From the NCBI RefSeq assembly GCF_036195045.1, contig NZ_CP108100.1, forward strand, positions 5,642,001 through 5,706,000: a stretch of 64,000 bases of DNA, written 5' to 3'. The position numbers and the translations under genes are program-made. The notes beneath the pieces were generated by a model that was not told where the DNA came from, searched no databases, and saw only the letters and a list, made by a program, of their open reading frames with translations. Source of the DNA: Streptomyces sp. NBC_00236. Lineage in GTDB: Bacteria; Actinomycetota; Actinomycetes; Streptomycetales; Streptomycetaceae. Below are positions 45,127 to 54,316 of the stretch, one piece after another (the first letter of the stretch is position 1; each line of letters opens with the position of its first letter).

Positions 45127-46428
45127 GTGAAGCGCAAGCTCATCGCGGCGATCGGCGTCGCGGGCATGGTGTTCGGCATGGCGGCGTGTGGTTCGGACGA
45201 CGACGGTGCGTCGTCGAAGGCCCCGAAGGACCGCAAGGAAACGCTCACCGTCTGGCTCATGTCGGACGCGCAGAGCACGTGGCCTGAACTGGTCAAGGAT
45301 GTCAACGGCCAGTTCAAGGCGAAGTACCCCAACGTCAAGGTCAACGTTCAGTACCAGACCTGGGCCGACAAGGCCAAGAAGCTCGACGCCGCTCTGGCCG
45401 GCGAGAAGTTCCCGGACGTGGTGGAGCTCGGCAACACCGAGACCATGACGTACATCCTCAACGGGGCTCTCGGTGAGATCGACCCGAAGAAGTACGAGAA
45501 CTCGGACACCTGGATCAAGGGTCTCAAGGACACCTGCGCCTTCGAGGGCAAGCAGTACTGCGTGCCTTACTACGCGGGCGCCCGTGTCGCGATCTACAAC
45601 AAGGACATGTTCAAGGCCGGCACCGGCAAGGACAGCATCCCCGCCACCCAGGACGAGCTGACCGCCGCGCTGGACAAGATCGGTGAGAAGTACGGCAAGG
45701 ACAAGGCGTTCTCGCCCCTGTACCTGCCGGGCCGTTACTGGTACGCCGCGATGTCCTACGTCGCAGCCGAGGGTGGCCAGATCGCCAAGTACGACGAGGG
45801 CAAGCAGGAGTGGAAGTCCACTCTGTCGACCCCGGAGGCCCAGAAGGGCATCACGGACTTCGTCGAGCTGGTCAAGAAGTACAACCACGGTGACAAGACG
45901 AAGGACGAGGCGGACCACGCCAACGTCATGGCCAACGAGAAGACCGCTCTTCTCTACGGCAACGGCTGGGAGGCCGGAAGCGTCGTCGACCCGAAGGCGA
46001 ACGGCAACGCGAAGCTGACGGACAAGATCGCCACCGCGGGCATGCCCGGACCGAACGGCAAGGCTCTCCCGTCCTTCATCGGCGGTTCCGACCTGGCCAC
46101 CATCTCCAAGTCGAAGGTCCAGGACCTCGGCGAAGAGTGGATCTCGATGTTCACCTCCGAGAAGTCGGAGGCGGTCCTCGCCTCGAAGAACATCCTTCCG
46201 AACAACACCAAGCAGCTCGAGCCGCTGAAGGCCAAGCCCGAGACCGCGGCCATCGCCAACGCCGTGCCGGACGCCTGGTTCACTCCGATCGCCCCGGGCT
46301 GGACGGCGATCGAGAAGAAGGAAACGCTCGAGATCATGCTGCTCGACATCATCAAGGGCAAGTCGGTCGAGGAGGCCACCAAGGCGGCCGACGCGGAGAT
46401 CGACTCGATGATCAACAAGGAGTCCTGA
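45127..46428 (+). CDS. dasA: Chitobiose-binding lipoprotein of the Das ABC importer
   Basis: 433 residues from GTG 45127 with GGAGG upstream. A lipoprotein signal ends at FGMAAC (Cys21). The mature protein is an extracellular solute-binding family 1 fold (LTVWLMSDAQSTW, FPDVVELGNTE, FIGGSDLATISKSK). DasA binds N,N'-diacetylchitobiose and is needed for normal development in S. coelicolor. Its promoter carries two dre sites. A stem-loop separates it from dasB, which would let dasA be expressed above the permeases. Confidence 0.95.
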   Translation: MKRKLIAAIGVAGMVFGMAACGSDDDGASSKAPKDRKETLTVWLMSDAQSTWPELVKDVNGQFKAKYPNVKVNVQYQTWADKAKKLDAALAGEKFPDVVELGNTETMTYILNGALGEIDPKKYENSDTWIKGLKDTCAFEGKQYCVPYYAGARVAIYNKDMFKAGTGKDSIPATQDELTAALDKIGEKYGKDKAFSPLYLPGRYWYAAMSYVAAEGGQIAKYDEGKQEWKSTLSTPEAQKGITDFVELVKKYNHGDKTKDEADHANVMANEKTALLYGNGWEAGSVVDPKANGNAKLTDKIATAGMPGPNGKALPSFIGGSDLATISKSKVQDLGEEWISMFTSEKSEAVLASKNILPNNTKQLEPLKAKPETAAIANAVPDAWFTPIAPGWTAIEKKETLEIMLLDIIKGKSVEEATKAADAEIDSMINKES

Positions 46429-46486
46429 GCCCCGCGCTCACGGAACCCGAGCCGGTGAGCTCGTGAACCGGTTCATCTGATCATCT

Positions 46487-46524
46487 GCGGGGGTGGCGGG
46501 CCCGGAAGGGTCTGCCACCCCCGC
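46487..46524 (+). terminator. Attenuating stem-loop between dasA and dasB
   Basis: A perfect 11-bp GC-rich stem (46487-46497 with 46514-46524) with a 16-nt loop lies between binding protein and permease genes. It may partially terminate or stabilise the dasA mRNA, as in other importer operons. Confidence 0.6.
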
Positions 46525-46560
46525 CCTCCGGTACCCGGTCCGAAACGGAAGGCAAGCACA

Positions 46561-47556
46561 ATGAGTGCCGCCGACATGAAAGCAGCCGACCCGCCGGTGT
46601 CCGTCCCGCGGGCCCCTGAGGGCGCGGATCCTCAGCTCGCGAAGAACGTGAACCGTAAACCGCGGAAGGCCGGCGCTCTGCTGCCGTACCTCCTCATAGC
46701 ACCGGCGTTCGTCGCCATCGCCGCAGTCTTCGTCTGGCCCTTCATCAAGACGGTCATCATGTCCTTCCAGGACGTGGGCCGACGCGAGCTGTGGTCCGGA
46801 TCGGCCGCCCCCTGGGTCGGCTTCGACCAGTTCACGAACATCCTCGGGGACGCCGAGTTCTGGGACGTCGTCTGGCGCACCGTCATCTTCATGGCGGTCT
46901 GCGTCTTCGTGACCATGGCGGTCGGACTTGCCCTGTCCATGCTCATGCAGCGGATGTCCACCTGGGTCCGGCTCTTGCTGACCGCCGCGCTGGTCGCCGC
47001 CTGGTCGATGCCGCTGCTGGTCGCCACCTCCATCTTCCGGTGGTTCGCCGACTCCGACTACGGCGTCATCAACATGGTGCTCACCAAGTACCTCGGGATC
47101 GACGCCCAGGGCCACAACTGGTTCCTCGACCCCAAGCAGGGCTTCGTCATCATCGGGGCGGTCGTCGTCTGGGGTGCCATCCCCTTCGTCTCCGTGACGC
47201 TCTACGCCGCGCTGACCCAGGTCCCCAAGGAGCTGGAGGAGGCTGCGTCGCTGGACGGCGCCGGAACGGCCGGCATCTTCCGCTACGTCACATGGCCGGT
47301 CATCAAGCCCGTCTTCCAGATGGTCGCCACCCTCTCCGTGCTGTGGGACTTCAACGTCTTCGGCCAGATCTTCCTCATGCGTGGCAACAAGCCCGAGCCG
47401 GAGTACTCCGTGCTGGGCATCTACTCGTTCGAGAAGGCATTCGAGTCCAACTCGTTCAGCCAGGGCGCTGCCATCTCGCTCATCACGGTCCTGCTGCTGT
47501 CCGGCGTCGCCGTGTACTACCTGCGCCAGCTGCTCAAGATCGGAGAGGTCGAGTGA
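46561..47556 (+). CDS. dasB: Das ABC importer permease DasB
   Basis: 331 residues. After a ~40-residue polar N-terminus, six membrane helices follow, with the EAA loop at ELEEAASLDGAGTAGIFRYV. It is the MalF-type half of the chitobiose importer. The operon carries no ATPase gene; in Streptomyces this importer is energised by the shared ATPase MsiK encoded elsewhere. The stop overlaps dasC. Confidence 0.95.
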   Translation: MSAADMKAADPPVSVPRAPEGADPQLAKNVNRKPRKAGALLPYLLIAPAFVAIAAVFVWPFIKTVIMSFQDVGRRELWSGSAAPWVGFDQFTNILGDAEFWDVVWRTVIFMAVCVFVTMAVGLALSMLMQRMSTWVRLLLTAALVAAWSMPLLVATSIFRWFADSDYGVINMVLTKYLGIDAQGHNWFLDPKQGFVIIGAVVVWGAIPFVSVTLYAALTQVPKELEEAASLDGAGTAGIFRYVTWPVIKPVFQMVATLSVLWDFNVFGQIFLMRGNKPEPEYSVLGIYSFEKAFESNSFSQGAAISLITVLLLSGVAVYYLRQLLKIGEVE

Positions 47557-48410
47557 GCACCTCCACCCCCCAGGTCCTCCGCCCGGACCGCAAGAAGAAC
47601 CGCATCGGCTACAACATCGCCGGCCTGGTCGCCTTCGTACTGATGGCCTTTCCGGTCTACTGGCTGGTCATCAGCTCACTGCGGCCCAACGCCGAGATCC
47701 GTAGCTATGACCAGACGCTCTGGCCGTCGTCGATCACCTTCGACAACTTCTCCCGCGCCATGAAGCAGCCGAACTTCGGCACCGCCATCGAGTCCAGCCT
47801 GATCGTCTGCGGCGTGGCCGTCCTGGGCGGCATGCTGCTGGCGACGATCGCCGCGTTCGCCATCGGCCGCTTCCGGTTCCGCGGCCGCAAGTTCTTCATG
47901 ATCGTGCTGCTCGTCGTCCAGCTGCTGCCTCCGACGGCGATGCTCATCCCCATCTACATTCAGCTGAACGACCTCGGCGGGCTGAACGAGTACTGGGGCG
48001 TCATCGTCATCTACCTCGTGTCCACCCTGCCGTTCGCCACCTGGATGATCCGCGGCTTCGTGATCAACATCCCGCCGGAGCTGGAGGAGTCGGCCATGGT
48101 CGACGGCTGCAGCCGGATGGGCGCCTTCTGGCGGGTCACCTTCCCGCTGCTGGCCCCCGGCCTCGCAGCTGCCTCGATCTTCTCGCTCATCACGGCGTGG
48201 AACGAATACCTGCTCGCCTACGTCGTCCTTCAGGACAACGACAAGTACACCCTCAACGTGTGGCTGATGAACTTCACGACCTCCCGAGGCATCGACTACG
48301 GCGCGCTGATGGCCGCCTCGACACTGATCGCCATCCCGGTCGTGGCCTTCTTCCTGCTGGTGCAGAAGTACATGGCAACCGGCCTCACCTCCGGCGCCGT
48401 GAAGGGATAA
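47553..48410 (+). CDS. dasC: Das ABC importer permease DasC
   Basis: 285 residues from GTG 47553, which overlaps the dasB stop as GTGA. It is the MalG-type permease with six helices and the EAA loop at ELEESAMVDGCSRMGAFWRV. It pairs with DasB to form the channel for chitobiose. The open frame back to 46791 is a shadow inside dasB. Confidence 0.95.
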   Translation: MSTSTPQVLRPDRKKNRIGYNIAGLVAFVLMAFPVYWLVISSLRPNAEIRSYDQTLWPSSITFDNFSRAMKQPNFGTAIESSLIVCGVAVLGGMLLATIAAFAIGRFRFRGRKFFMIVLLVVQLLPPTAMLIPIYIQLNDLGGLNEYWGVIVIYLVSTLPFATWMIRGFVINIPPELEESAMVDGCSRMGAFWRVTFPLLAPGLAAASIFSLITAWNEYLLAYVVLQDNDKYTLNVWLMNFTTSRGIDYGALMAASTLIAIPVVAFFLLVQKYMATGLTSGAVKG

Positions 48411-48417
48411 CGCCGCC

Positions 48418-49962
48418 ATGACCACCCTCACATCCACCACGGACACCGTCACCCGCGACGCCCTCGCCGTCCTGCAGCCGGGTTTCACCGGCACCACGGC
48501 GCCGGACTGGCTGCTGCGCCGGGTCGGCGAAGGTCTCTCCTCCGTCGGGCTGTTCGGCCGCAACATCGAGTCGCCCGAGCAGCTCTCCGCGCTCACCGCC
48601 CAGCTCCGCGCCGAGCGTGACGACGTGCTCGTCGCGATCGACGAGGAGGGCGGCGACGTCACCCGTCTGGAGGTGCGGCACGGCTCGTCCTTCCCGGGCA
48701 ACCTGGCGCTCGGCTCCGTCGACGACGTCGCCCTGACCCGTGCCGTCGCCCAGGAGCTGGGCCGGCGGCTCGCCGACTGCGGCGTCAACCTCAACTGGGC
48801 GCCCTCCGCGGACGTCAACTCCAACCCCGGCAACCCGGTCATCGGGGTGCGGTCCTTCGGTGCCGACCCCCACCTGGTCGCCCGGCACACCGCCGCCTAC
48901 GTCGAGGGCCTCCAGGCCGCCGGCGTCGCCGCCTGCACCAAGCACTTCCCGGGACACGGCGACACCGCGGTCGACTCGCACCACGCGCTGCCCCGCATCG
49001 ACGTCGACCTGGAGACCCTGCACGCCCGTGAACTGGTGCCGTTCCGGGCGGCCATCGCAGCGGGTTCCAAGTCGGTGATGAGTGCGCACATCCTGCTTCC
49101 CGCGCTCGACCCGCACCGCCCGGCGACCCTGAGCCCGCAGATCCTGACCGGTCTGCTGCGCGAGGAGCTGGGCTACGACGGCCTGATCGTCACCGACGCC
49201 GTGGAGATGCAGGCCATCGCCTCGACGTACGGGATCGAGCGCGGCTCGGTCCTCGCGGTCGCGGCGGGTGCCGACGCGCTCTGCGTCGGCGGCGGCCTCG
49301 ACGACGACAGCACGGTCCTGCGGCTGCGCGACGCGCTGGTCGCGGCGGTCCGTGCCGGTGAACTGCCCGAGGAGCGGCTGGCCGACGCCGCCGCCCGGGT
49401 ACGGGCCCTCGCGTCCTGGACGCGGCGGGCCAGGGGGGCTGTCTCGGAGCCGGGCGCGGCAGTGCAGGAGGGGACCGCGCCCGGCACCGGACACAGCACG
49501 GGCATCGGTACGGACATCGGCCTGGTCGCCGCCCGCCGCGCGGTGAAGGTGACCGGCACGGCCGCACCGCTCACCGAGCCTCCGTACGTCGCCGCGTTCA
49601 CCCCGGTCGCCAACATCGCGGTCGGCGCCGAGACCCCCTGGGGCATCGCCGCCGAACTGACCAGGCTGCTGCCGGGCACCGAGACCGGCGCCTACAGCGG
49701 CGGTCCCCATGACACCGCACCCGGGGCCGATGTGCTGCGGGCCGCGGGGGAGCGGCGCATCGTCGCGGTCGTCCGCGACGCGCACCGCCACCCATGGATG
49801 ACCGAGGCCCTCGACACGGTGCTCGCGGCGCGCCCGGACACGATCGTTGTCGAGATGGGCGTTCCCCAGGCCGACCCCAGGGGAGCCCTGCACGTGGCCA
49901 CCCACGGCGCGGCCAGGGTCTGCGGCCTGGCAGCGGCGGAAGCGATCGTGTCGCCGACGTAG
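48418..49962 (+). CDS. dasD: GH3 beta-N-acetylglucosaminidase DasD
   Basis: 514 residues. It lacks a signal peptide and should cleave imported chitobiose to GlcNAc in the cytoplasm. The GH3/NagZ signature KHFPGHGDTAVDSHHALPRI supplies the catalytic Asp-His pair, and the nucleophile Asp lies in GLIVTDAVEMQAI. The ~170-residue C-terminal domain is an added GH3-type module. It starts 7 bp after dasC, so it is the fourth gene of the operon. DasD activity has been shown in S. coelicolor. Confidence 0.92.
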   Translation: MTTLTSTTDTVTRDALAVLQPGFTGTTAPDWLLRRVGEGLSSVGLFGRNIESPEQLSALTAQLRAERDDVLVAIDEEGGDVTRLEVRHGSSFPGNLALGSVDDVALTRAVAQELGRRLADCGVNLNWAPSADVNSNPGNPVIGVRSFGADPHLVARHTAAYVEGLQAAGVAACTKHFPGHGDTAVDSHHALPRIDVDLETLHARELVPFRAAIAAGSKSVMSAHILLPALDPHRPATLSPQILTGLLREELGYDGLIVTDAVEMQAIASTYGIERGSVLAVAAGADALCVGGGLDDDSTVLRLRDALVAAVRAGELPEERLADAAARVRALASWTRRARGAVSEPGAAVQEGTAPGTGHSTGIGTDIGLVAARRAVKVTGTAAPLTEPPYVAAFTPVANIAVGAETPWGIAAELTRLLPGTETGAYSGGPHDTAPGADVLRAAGERRIVAVVRDAHRHPWMTEALDTVLAARPDTIVVEMGVPQADPRGALHVATHGAARVCGLAAAEAIVSPT

Positions 49963-49973
49963 AACCAGAGCCT

Positions 49974-50120
49974 GATCAAGCCCAGCCCGGCAGTATCAAG
50001 CCCCTCCGGGCACGATCAAGCCCAGCCCGGCAAAAATCAAGCCCGTCCGGCGATTGAGGACAAAGCCCGAGCCGGACGGGCGGGGACGGCAGTATCAAGC
50101 CCGTCCGGCGTTTGAGGGCA
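49974..50120. repeat. Cluster of ATCAAGCCC repeats
   Basis: Three tandem 20-bp units start at 49974, 49994 and 50014 (gatcaagcccagcccggca type). Two longer copies at 50036 and 50093 read atcaagcccgtccggcg(a/t)ttgagg. This longer form is also found in reverse at 30197. The gap holds no gene. Confidence 0.85.
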
Positions 50121-50150
50121 GAACGCCCACGCGAAACGCCCCGCACGCAA

Positions 50151-50184
50151 GAGGGCCGGGACACCACACGGTGCCCCGGCCCTC
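50151..50184. terminator. Bidirectional terminator between dasD and nagB
   Basis: A 10-bp stem (50151-50160 with 50175-50184), extended by a 4-bp inner stem after one mismatch, lies 17 bp from the nagB stop. Confidence 0.7.
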
Positions 50185-50200
50185 CCGCGTACCGCCAGAA

Positions 50201-50986
50201 CTAAATGCCCTGCCACAGCGGCTTCGCCGCATACGTGGCGCGGAAGTAGTCCGCCAGCTTCAGCTTGGACGCCGCCGCCTCGTCGACCACGACCGTCGCG
50301 TGCGGGTGCAGCTGCAGCGCCGACGCCGGCACGATCGCCGCGACCGGCCCCTCGACCGTCTGTGCCACGGCGTCCGCCTTGCCCTCGCCCGTCGCGAGCA
50401 GGATCGGGTGGCGGGACTCCAGGATCGTGCCGATGCCCTGGGTGATGACGTGGTGCGGCACCTGTTCGATGTCGTCGTCGAAGAAGCGCGCGTTGTCGAT
50501 CCGCGTCTGTTCGGTCAGCGTCTTGATCCGGGTGCGCGAGGCGAGGGAGGAGCACGGCTCGTTGAAACCGATGTGCCCGTCCGTGCCGATGCCGAGCAAC
50601 TGGAGGTCCACCCCGCCGGCGTCGGCGAGCGCCTGGTCGTACGCCTCACAGGCGGCCTGGACGTCCTCGGCGGAGCCGTCGGGGCCCATGAACGACGCCT
50701 CGGAGAGCCCGAGCGGCTCGACGACCTCGCGCAGCACCACGGAGCGGTACGACTCGGGGTGGCCCGTCGGCAGCCCCACGTACTCGTCGAGCTGGCAGAT
50801 GCGGGCACGCGACGCGTCCACCGCGCCGGAGCGGACCTTCTCGGCCAGCGCTCGGTAGATGGGCAGCGGGGTCGATCCGGTGGCAACGCCGAGAAGGGCG
50901 TCGGGCTTACGGCCGAGCAGGGCGCCGATGGCCCCCGCGATCAGTTCGCCGCCTGCCTTGGCGTCCGGGACGATGACAACTTCCAC
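50201..50986 (-). CDS. nagB: Glucosamine-6-phosphate deaminase
   Basis: 261 residues from GTG 50986. It converts glucosamine-6-phosphate to fructose-6-phosphate and ammonia, the last step of GlcNAc use. Conserved motifs are VATGSTPLPIYR, CQLDEYVGLP (proton acceptor Asp) and LGIGTDGHIGFNEP (catalytic Asp/His). By consuming glucosamine-6-phosphate it also controls the DasR effector pool. A dre site lies 31 bp upstream. Confidence 0.95.
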   Translation of the reverse strand: MEVVIVPDAKAGGELIAGAIGALLGRKPDALLGVATGSTPLPIYRALAEKVRSGAVDASRARICQLDEYVGLPTGHPESYRSVVLREVVEPLGLSEASFMGPDGSAEDVQAACEAYDQALADAGGVDLQLLGIGTDGHIGFNEPCSSLASRTRIKTLTEQTRIDNARFFDDDIEQVPHHVITQGIGTILESRHPILLATGEGKADAVAQTVEGPVAAIVPASALQLHPHATVVVDEAAASKLKLADYFRATYAAKPLWQGI

Positions 50987-51016
50987 GCGGGGCCTGCCGA
51001 TCTAGAGTTGAAGATA

Positions 51017-51032
51017 TGTGGTATAGACCAAT
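51017..51032. promoter_or_regulatory. dre site between nagB and the SIS gene
   Basis: TGTGGTATAGACCAAT fits the dre consensus (core GGT-TAGACC). It sits between divergent starts (nagB 31 bp away, SIS gene 174 bp away), so DasR may control nagB and possibly both. Confidence 0.8.
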
Positions 51033-51205
51033 CTAAGTCCTAATCTAGCAGAACTCCCGTTCCCGGACACGGCCCCCCGGTGTCCCCCGGTCCTGCGTTT
51101 CCGGGCGCGCGCGGGCGCGTCCCTGCCGGGGTCGTCCGCTGGCGGACCCACCGTGCCCCGTGTTGACTTGACCGACGCACCGCGACACTCCGGGAGGCAC
51201 CAGAC

Positions 51206-52276
51206 ATGTCCGCCACGTACCCGGCCGACGAGGGCGAGCAGCCCGGCCGGATCATGTCCGGCGAGATGGCCGAGCAGCCCGAGATGCTGCGGCGCATCCT
51301 CGACCGAGGGGCACCCGCCATCCGGGCGGTCGCCGCCGAGATCGCCGGCCGGAAGCCACGCTTCGTCCTGCTCACCGCCCGCGGCACGTCGGACAACGCC
51401 GCGCTCTACGCGAAGTACCTGCTGGAGATCACGCTCGGTCTGCCCTGCGGCCTGGCCTCGATGTCCACGACCACCGCGTACGGCGCCAAGCCGGACCTCA
51501 GGGACGTCCTGGTCATCACCGTGAGCCAGTCAGGCGGATCGCCCGACCTGGTGGCGTCGACGAAGGCGGCCCGGGAGGCCGGCGCGGTCACGCTGGCGGT
51601 GACCAACAGCCCGGACTCGCCGCTCGCCGCGGTCTCCGAGTACCACATCGACATCCTGGCGGGGCCGGAGAAGGCCCTGCCCGCCACCAAGACGTACACC
51701 GCCTCACTGCTGTCCCTGTACCTCTTCGTGGAAGGGCTGCGCGGCGGCGACGGCGCGGCGGCGGCGATCCTGCCGGAGCTGGCCGAGGCGATCCTGGCCC
51801 GCAGGGACGAGGTGAAGGCCCTGGCGTCCCGCTACCGCTTCGCCGAGCGCATGGTCATCACCTCGCGCGGTTACGGCTACCCCACGGCCAAGGAGGCCGC
51901 GCTGAAGCTGATGGAGACGAGCTACATCCCCGCGCTGTCCTACTCCGGCGCCGATCTGCTGCACGGTCCGCTCGCCATGGTCGACAACATCTCCCCGGTG
52001 ATCGCCGTGGTCACCGACGGCCGGGGCGGCGAGGCGCTCCAGCCGGTGCTGGACCGGCTGCGCGGCCGTGGTGCGGACCTTTTCGTGGTCGGCCCGAAGG
52101 CCCAGGTGGAAGCGGCCTCCGCGGGCTTCGTGCTGCCCACGGCCGGGGTCGCCGAGGAGGTCCAGCCGATCCTGGAGATCCTGCCGCTGCAGATGCTGGC
52201 CTACGAGGTGACGATCGCCCGCGGTCAGGACCCGGACGCGCCGCGCGCGCTCGCGAAGGTCACGGAAACCCGCTGA
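51206..52276 (+). CDS. SIS-domain sugar-phosphate isomerase (GlmS C-terminal-like)
   Basis: 356 residues with two SIS domains (ARGTSDNAALYAKYLLEI, VSQSGGSPDL; then TSRGYGYPTAKEAALKLMET, SGADLLHGPLAM). It resembles the isomerase half of glutamine:fructose-6-phosphate aminotransferase but has no glutaminase domain, as in AgaS- or NagB-II-type deaminases. A catabolic role on amino-sugar phosphates, parallel to NagB, is likely from context. The exact substrate is not determined. Confidence 0.85.
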   Translation: MSATYPADEGEQPGRIMSGEMAEQPEMLRRILDRGAPAIRAVAAEIAGRKPRFVLLTARGTSDNAALYAKYLLEITLGLPCGLASMSTTTAYGAKPDLRDVLVITVSQSGGSPDLVASTKAAREAGAVTLAVTNSPDSPLAAVSEYHIDILAGPEKALPATKTYTASLLSLYLFVEGLRGGDGAAAAILPELAEAILARRDEVKALASRYRFAERMVITSRGYGYPTAKEAALKLMETSYIPALSYSGADLLHGPLAMVDNISPVIAVVTDGRGGEALQPVLDRLRGRGADLFVVGPKAQVEAASAGFVLPTAGVAEEVQPILEILPLQMLAYEVTIARGQDPDAPRALAKVTETR

Positions 52277-52507
52277 CCCGCCGAAACCGCCTCCGGACAA
52301 ACCCGCGGGCCGCGGCGCCGGGCCGGGACCCTCAGCCCGACCAGCACCGCAGCCCGGAGTAGGACCGCCCGTTATGGGCGGTCGGCTCGGCCGGCGGTGT
52401 GCGGTGCCCCCGGCCGGGGGGAGGCACCCGGCGCAGTCAGGGCAGAGAGCGCGGGTACCTCGTTCCGCTCTCCTGTGCGGGGAGAGCGGAGGCTCTGTCT
52501 TCAGCAT

Positions 52508-52523
52508 TGTGGACTAGACCACT
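52508..52523. promoter_or_regulatory. dre site upstream of the sensor kinase
   Basis: TGTGGACTAGACCACT differs from the palindrome AGTGGTCTAGACCACT at two bases. It lies 107 bp upstream of the kinase start in a 354-bp gap with no other gene. Confidence 0.8.
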
Positions 52524-52630
52524 CGTGCTGTCCATCCACGGGGCACGGCGAATTCCGGCCCTTCCTCTTGCACGTACGGCCGGGCCGTCCGGTTCGGAAC
52601 CTGTCCGTATCCACAGGTACGCTCGCACAC

Positions 52631-54106
52631 GTGCCCTCCATGAACGACCTCGTCCGCCAGCACACCGCCCTGAGTGACACCGACCTCGAGTGGCTCCATC
52701 TGCTGGTCTCGGAGTGGCAACTGCTCTCCGACCTGTCCTTCGCCGACCTCGTGCTCTGGGTCCCCACGCGTGACGGTACGCGCTACGTGTCCGTCGCCCA
52801 GATGCGGCCCAACACCGGCCCCACCTCGTACCAGGACGACATGGTCGGCCATCTCGTCCCGCGCGGCCGCCGTCCGCTGCTGGACGCGGCGCTGGACGAG
52901 GGCCGGATCGTGCGCGAGGGCGACCCGGAGTGGCGGGAGGAGGTCCCCGTACGGGTCGAGTCGATCCCCGTGCGCAGGGAGGGACGGGTCCTGGGTGTCA
53001 TCGCTCGCAACACCAACCTGCTCACGGTCCGCACTCCGTCCCGGCTGGAGCTCACCTACCTCCAGTCCGCCTCCGACCTGGCGCAGATGATCGCCGCCGG
53101 CTCCTTCCCGTTCCCCGGCCAGCAGGTCGACATGGACGCCTCACCGCGGGTCGGCGACGGGCTGGTCCGGCTCGACGCCGACGGCGTCGTCCAGTACGCC
53201 AGCCCCAACGGCCTCTCCGCCTACCACCGTCTGGGCCTCGCCTCCGACCTGGTCGGACAGCACCTCGGCGGGATCACCGCCGAACTCGCGCCCTCCCGCG
53301 GCCCGGTGGACGAGGCGCTGGTCAAACTGGCCAGCGGCTACGCGCCCCGGGAGTTCGAGGTCGAGTGCGCGGGCGGCGTGATCCAGCTCCGGGCGATCCC
53401 CCTCAAGCCCAAGGGTGTCCGCATCGGCTCGCTGGTCCTGCTGCGTGACGTCACCGAACTGCGCCGCCGTGAGCGCGAGTTGATCACCAAGGACGCCACC
53501 ATCCGGGAGATCCACCACCGGGTGAAGAACAACCTCCAGACGGTGGCCGCCCTGTTGCGCCTGCAGGCCCGCCGGATGGACTCCCCGCAGGGCCGTGAGG
53601 CGCTCAACGAGGCGGTGCGGCGCGTCGGTTCGATCGCCATCGTCCATGAGACGCTGTCCCAGAATCTGGACGAGCGGGTGGAGTTCGACGAGATCGCCGA
53701 CCGGGTCATCGCCATGGTCGCCGAGATCTCCCCGGGCAAGGTCACCTGCCGGCGCACCGGACGGTTCGGCGTCCTCGACGCCGAAGTGGCCACCCCGCTG
53801 GCGATGGTCCTCACCGAGGTACTGCAGAACGCCCTGGAGCACGCGTTCGGCGTGGCCGAGTCCGGCACGGTCGAGGTCTCCGCGGTGCGCGGCGGTTCGC
53901 CCACGGAGGGGCGGCTGCTGATCACCGTTCAGGACGACGGTTGCGGCCTGCCCGAGGGATTCGACCCGCAGCGCGCCGGGAATCTGGGGCTCCAGATCGT
54001 GCGGACGCTGGTGGAGGGCGAGCTGAGCGGCTCGTTCGGCATGGTGCCGGCCCCCGAACGCGGCACCCAGGTCGTCCTCGACATCCCGGTCAGCGCCGAC
54101 AAGTAA
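52631..54106 (+). CDS. Cytoplasmic sensor histidine kinase (HisKA_2 type, PAS)
   Basis: 491 residues from GTG 52631; ATG 52640 is also in frame. Residues ~10-150 are the H_kinase_N-type sensor domain, ~172-275 a PAS fold. The phosphoacceptor box IREIHHRVKNNLQTVAALLR (His295 or His296) is of the HisKA_2/HWE group, and the HATPase domain (~380-490) has VLQNALEHAF and VQDDGCGLPEGF. There are no membrane helices and no response regulator nearby. The upstream dre site suggests a link to GlcNAc signalling. Confidence 0.87.
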   Translation: MPSMNDLVRQHTALSDTDLEWLHLLVSEWQLLSDLSFADLVLWVPTRDGTRYVSVAQMRPNTGPTSYQDDMVGHLVPRGRRPLLDAALDEGRIVREGDPEWREEVPVRVESIPVRREGRVLGVIARNTNLLTVRTPSRLELTYLQSASDLAQMIAAGSFPFPGQQVDMDASPRVGDGLVRLDADGVVQYASPNGLSAYHRLGLASDLVGQHLGGITAELAPSRGPVDEALVKLASGYAPREFEVECAGGVIQLRAIPLKPKGVRIGSLVLLRDVTELRRRERELITKDATIREIHHRVKNNLQTVAALLRLQARRMDSPQGREALNEAVRRVGSIAIVHETLSQNLDERVEFDEIADRVIAMVAEISPGKVTCRRTGRFGVLDAEVATPLAMVLTEVLQNALEHAFGVAESGTVEVSAVRGGSPTEGRLLITVQDDGCGLPEGFDPQRAGNLGLQIVRTLVEGELSGSFGMVPAPERGTQVVLDIPVSADK

Positions 54107-54170
54107 CGCGTACGGACGCAAGCAGCGCGTACGCCCAGCAGTATCCACGCACAGAAGTACGCACACACAG

Positions 54171-54210
54171 CAGAGAGCCCGGACCGTTGGTGAACGGTCC
54201 GGGCTCTCTG
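54171..54210 (+). terminator. Terminator of the sensor kinase gene
   Basis: A perfect 18-bp stem (54171-54188 with 54193-54210) with a 4-nt loop lies 65 bp after the stop. Nothing else was found up to wblE. Confidence 0.85.
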
Positions 54211-54316
54211 GTCAAGCATGCGCTTCGTGGGGTACTGCGCGCTGCGACTCGGGGGGCGGGGTGATGCGCACGCTCTGTACGCGCCGCCTGGCTGAGGTTC
54301 GTAGCGGTGGCGTCGG

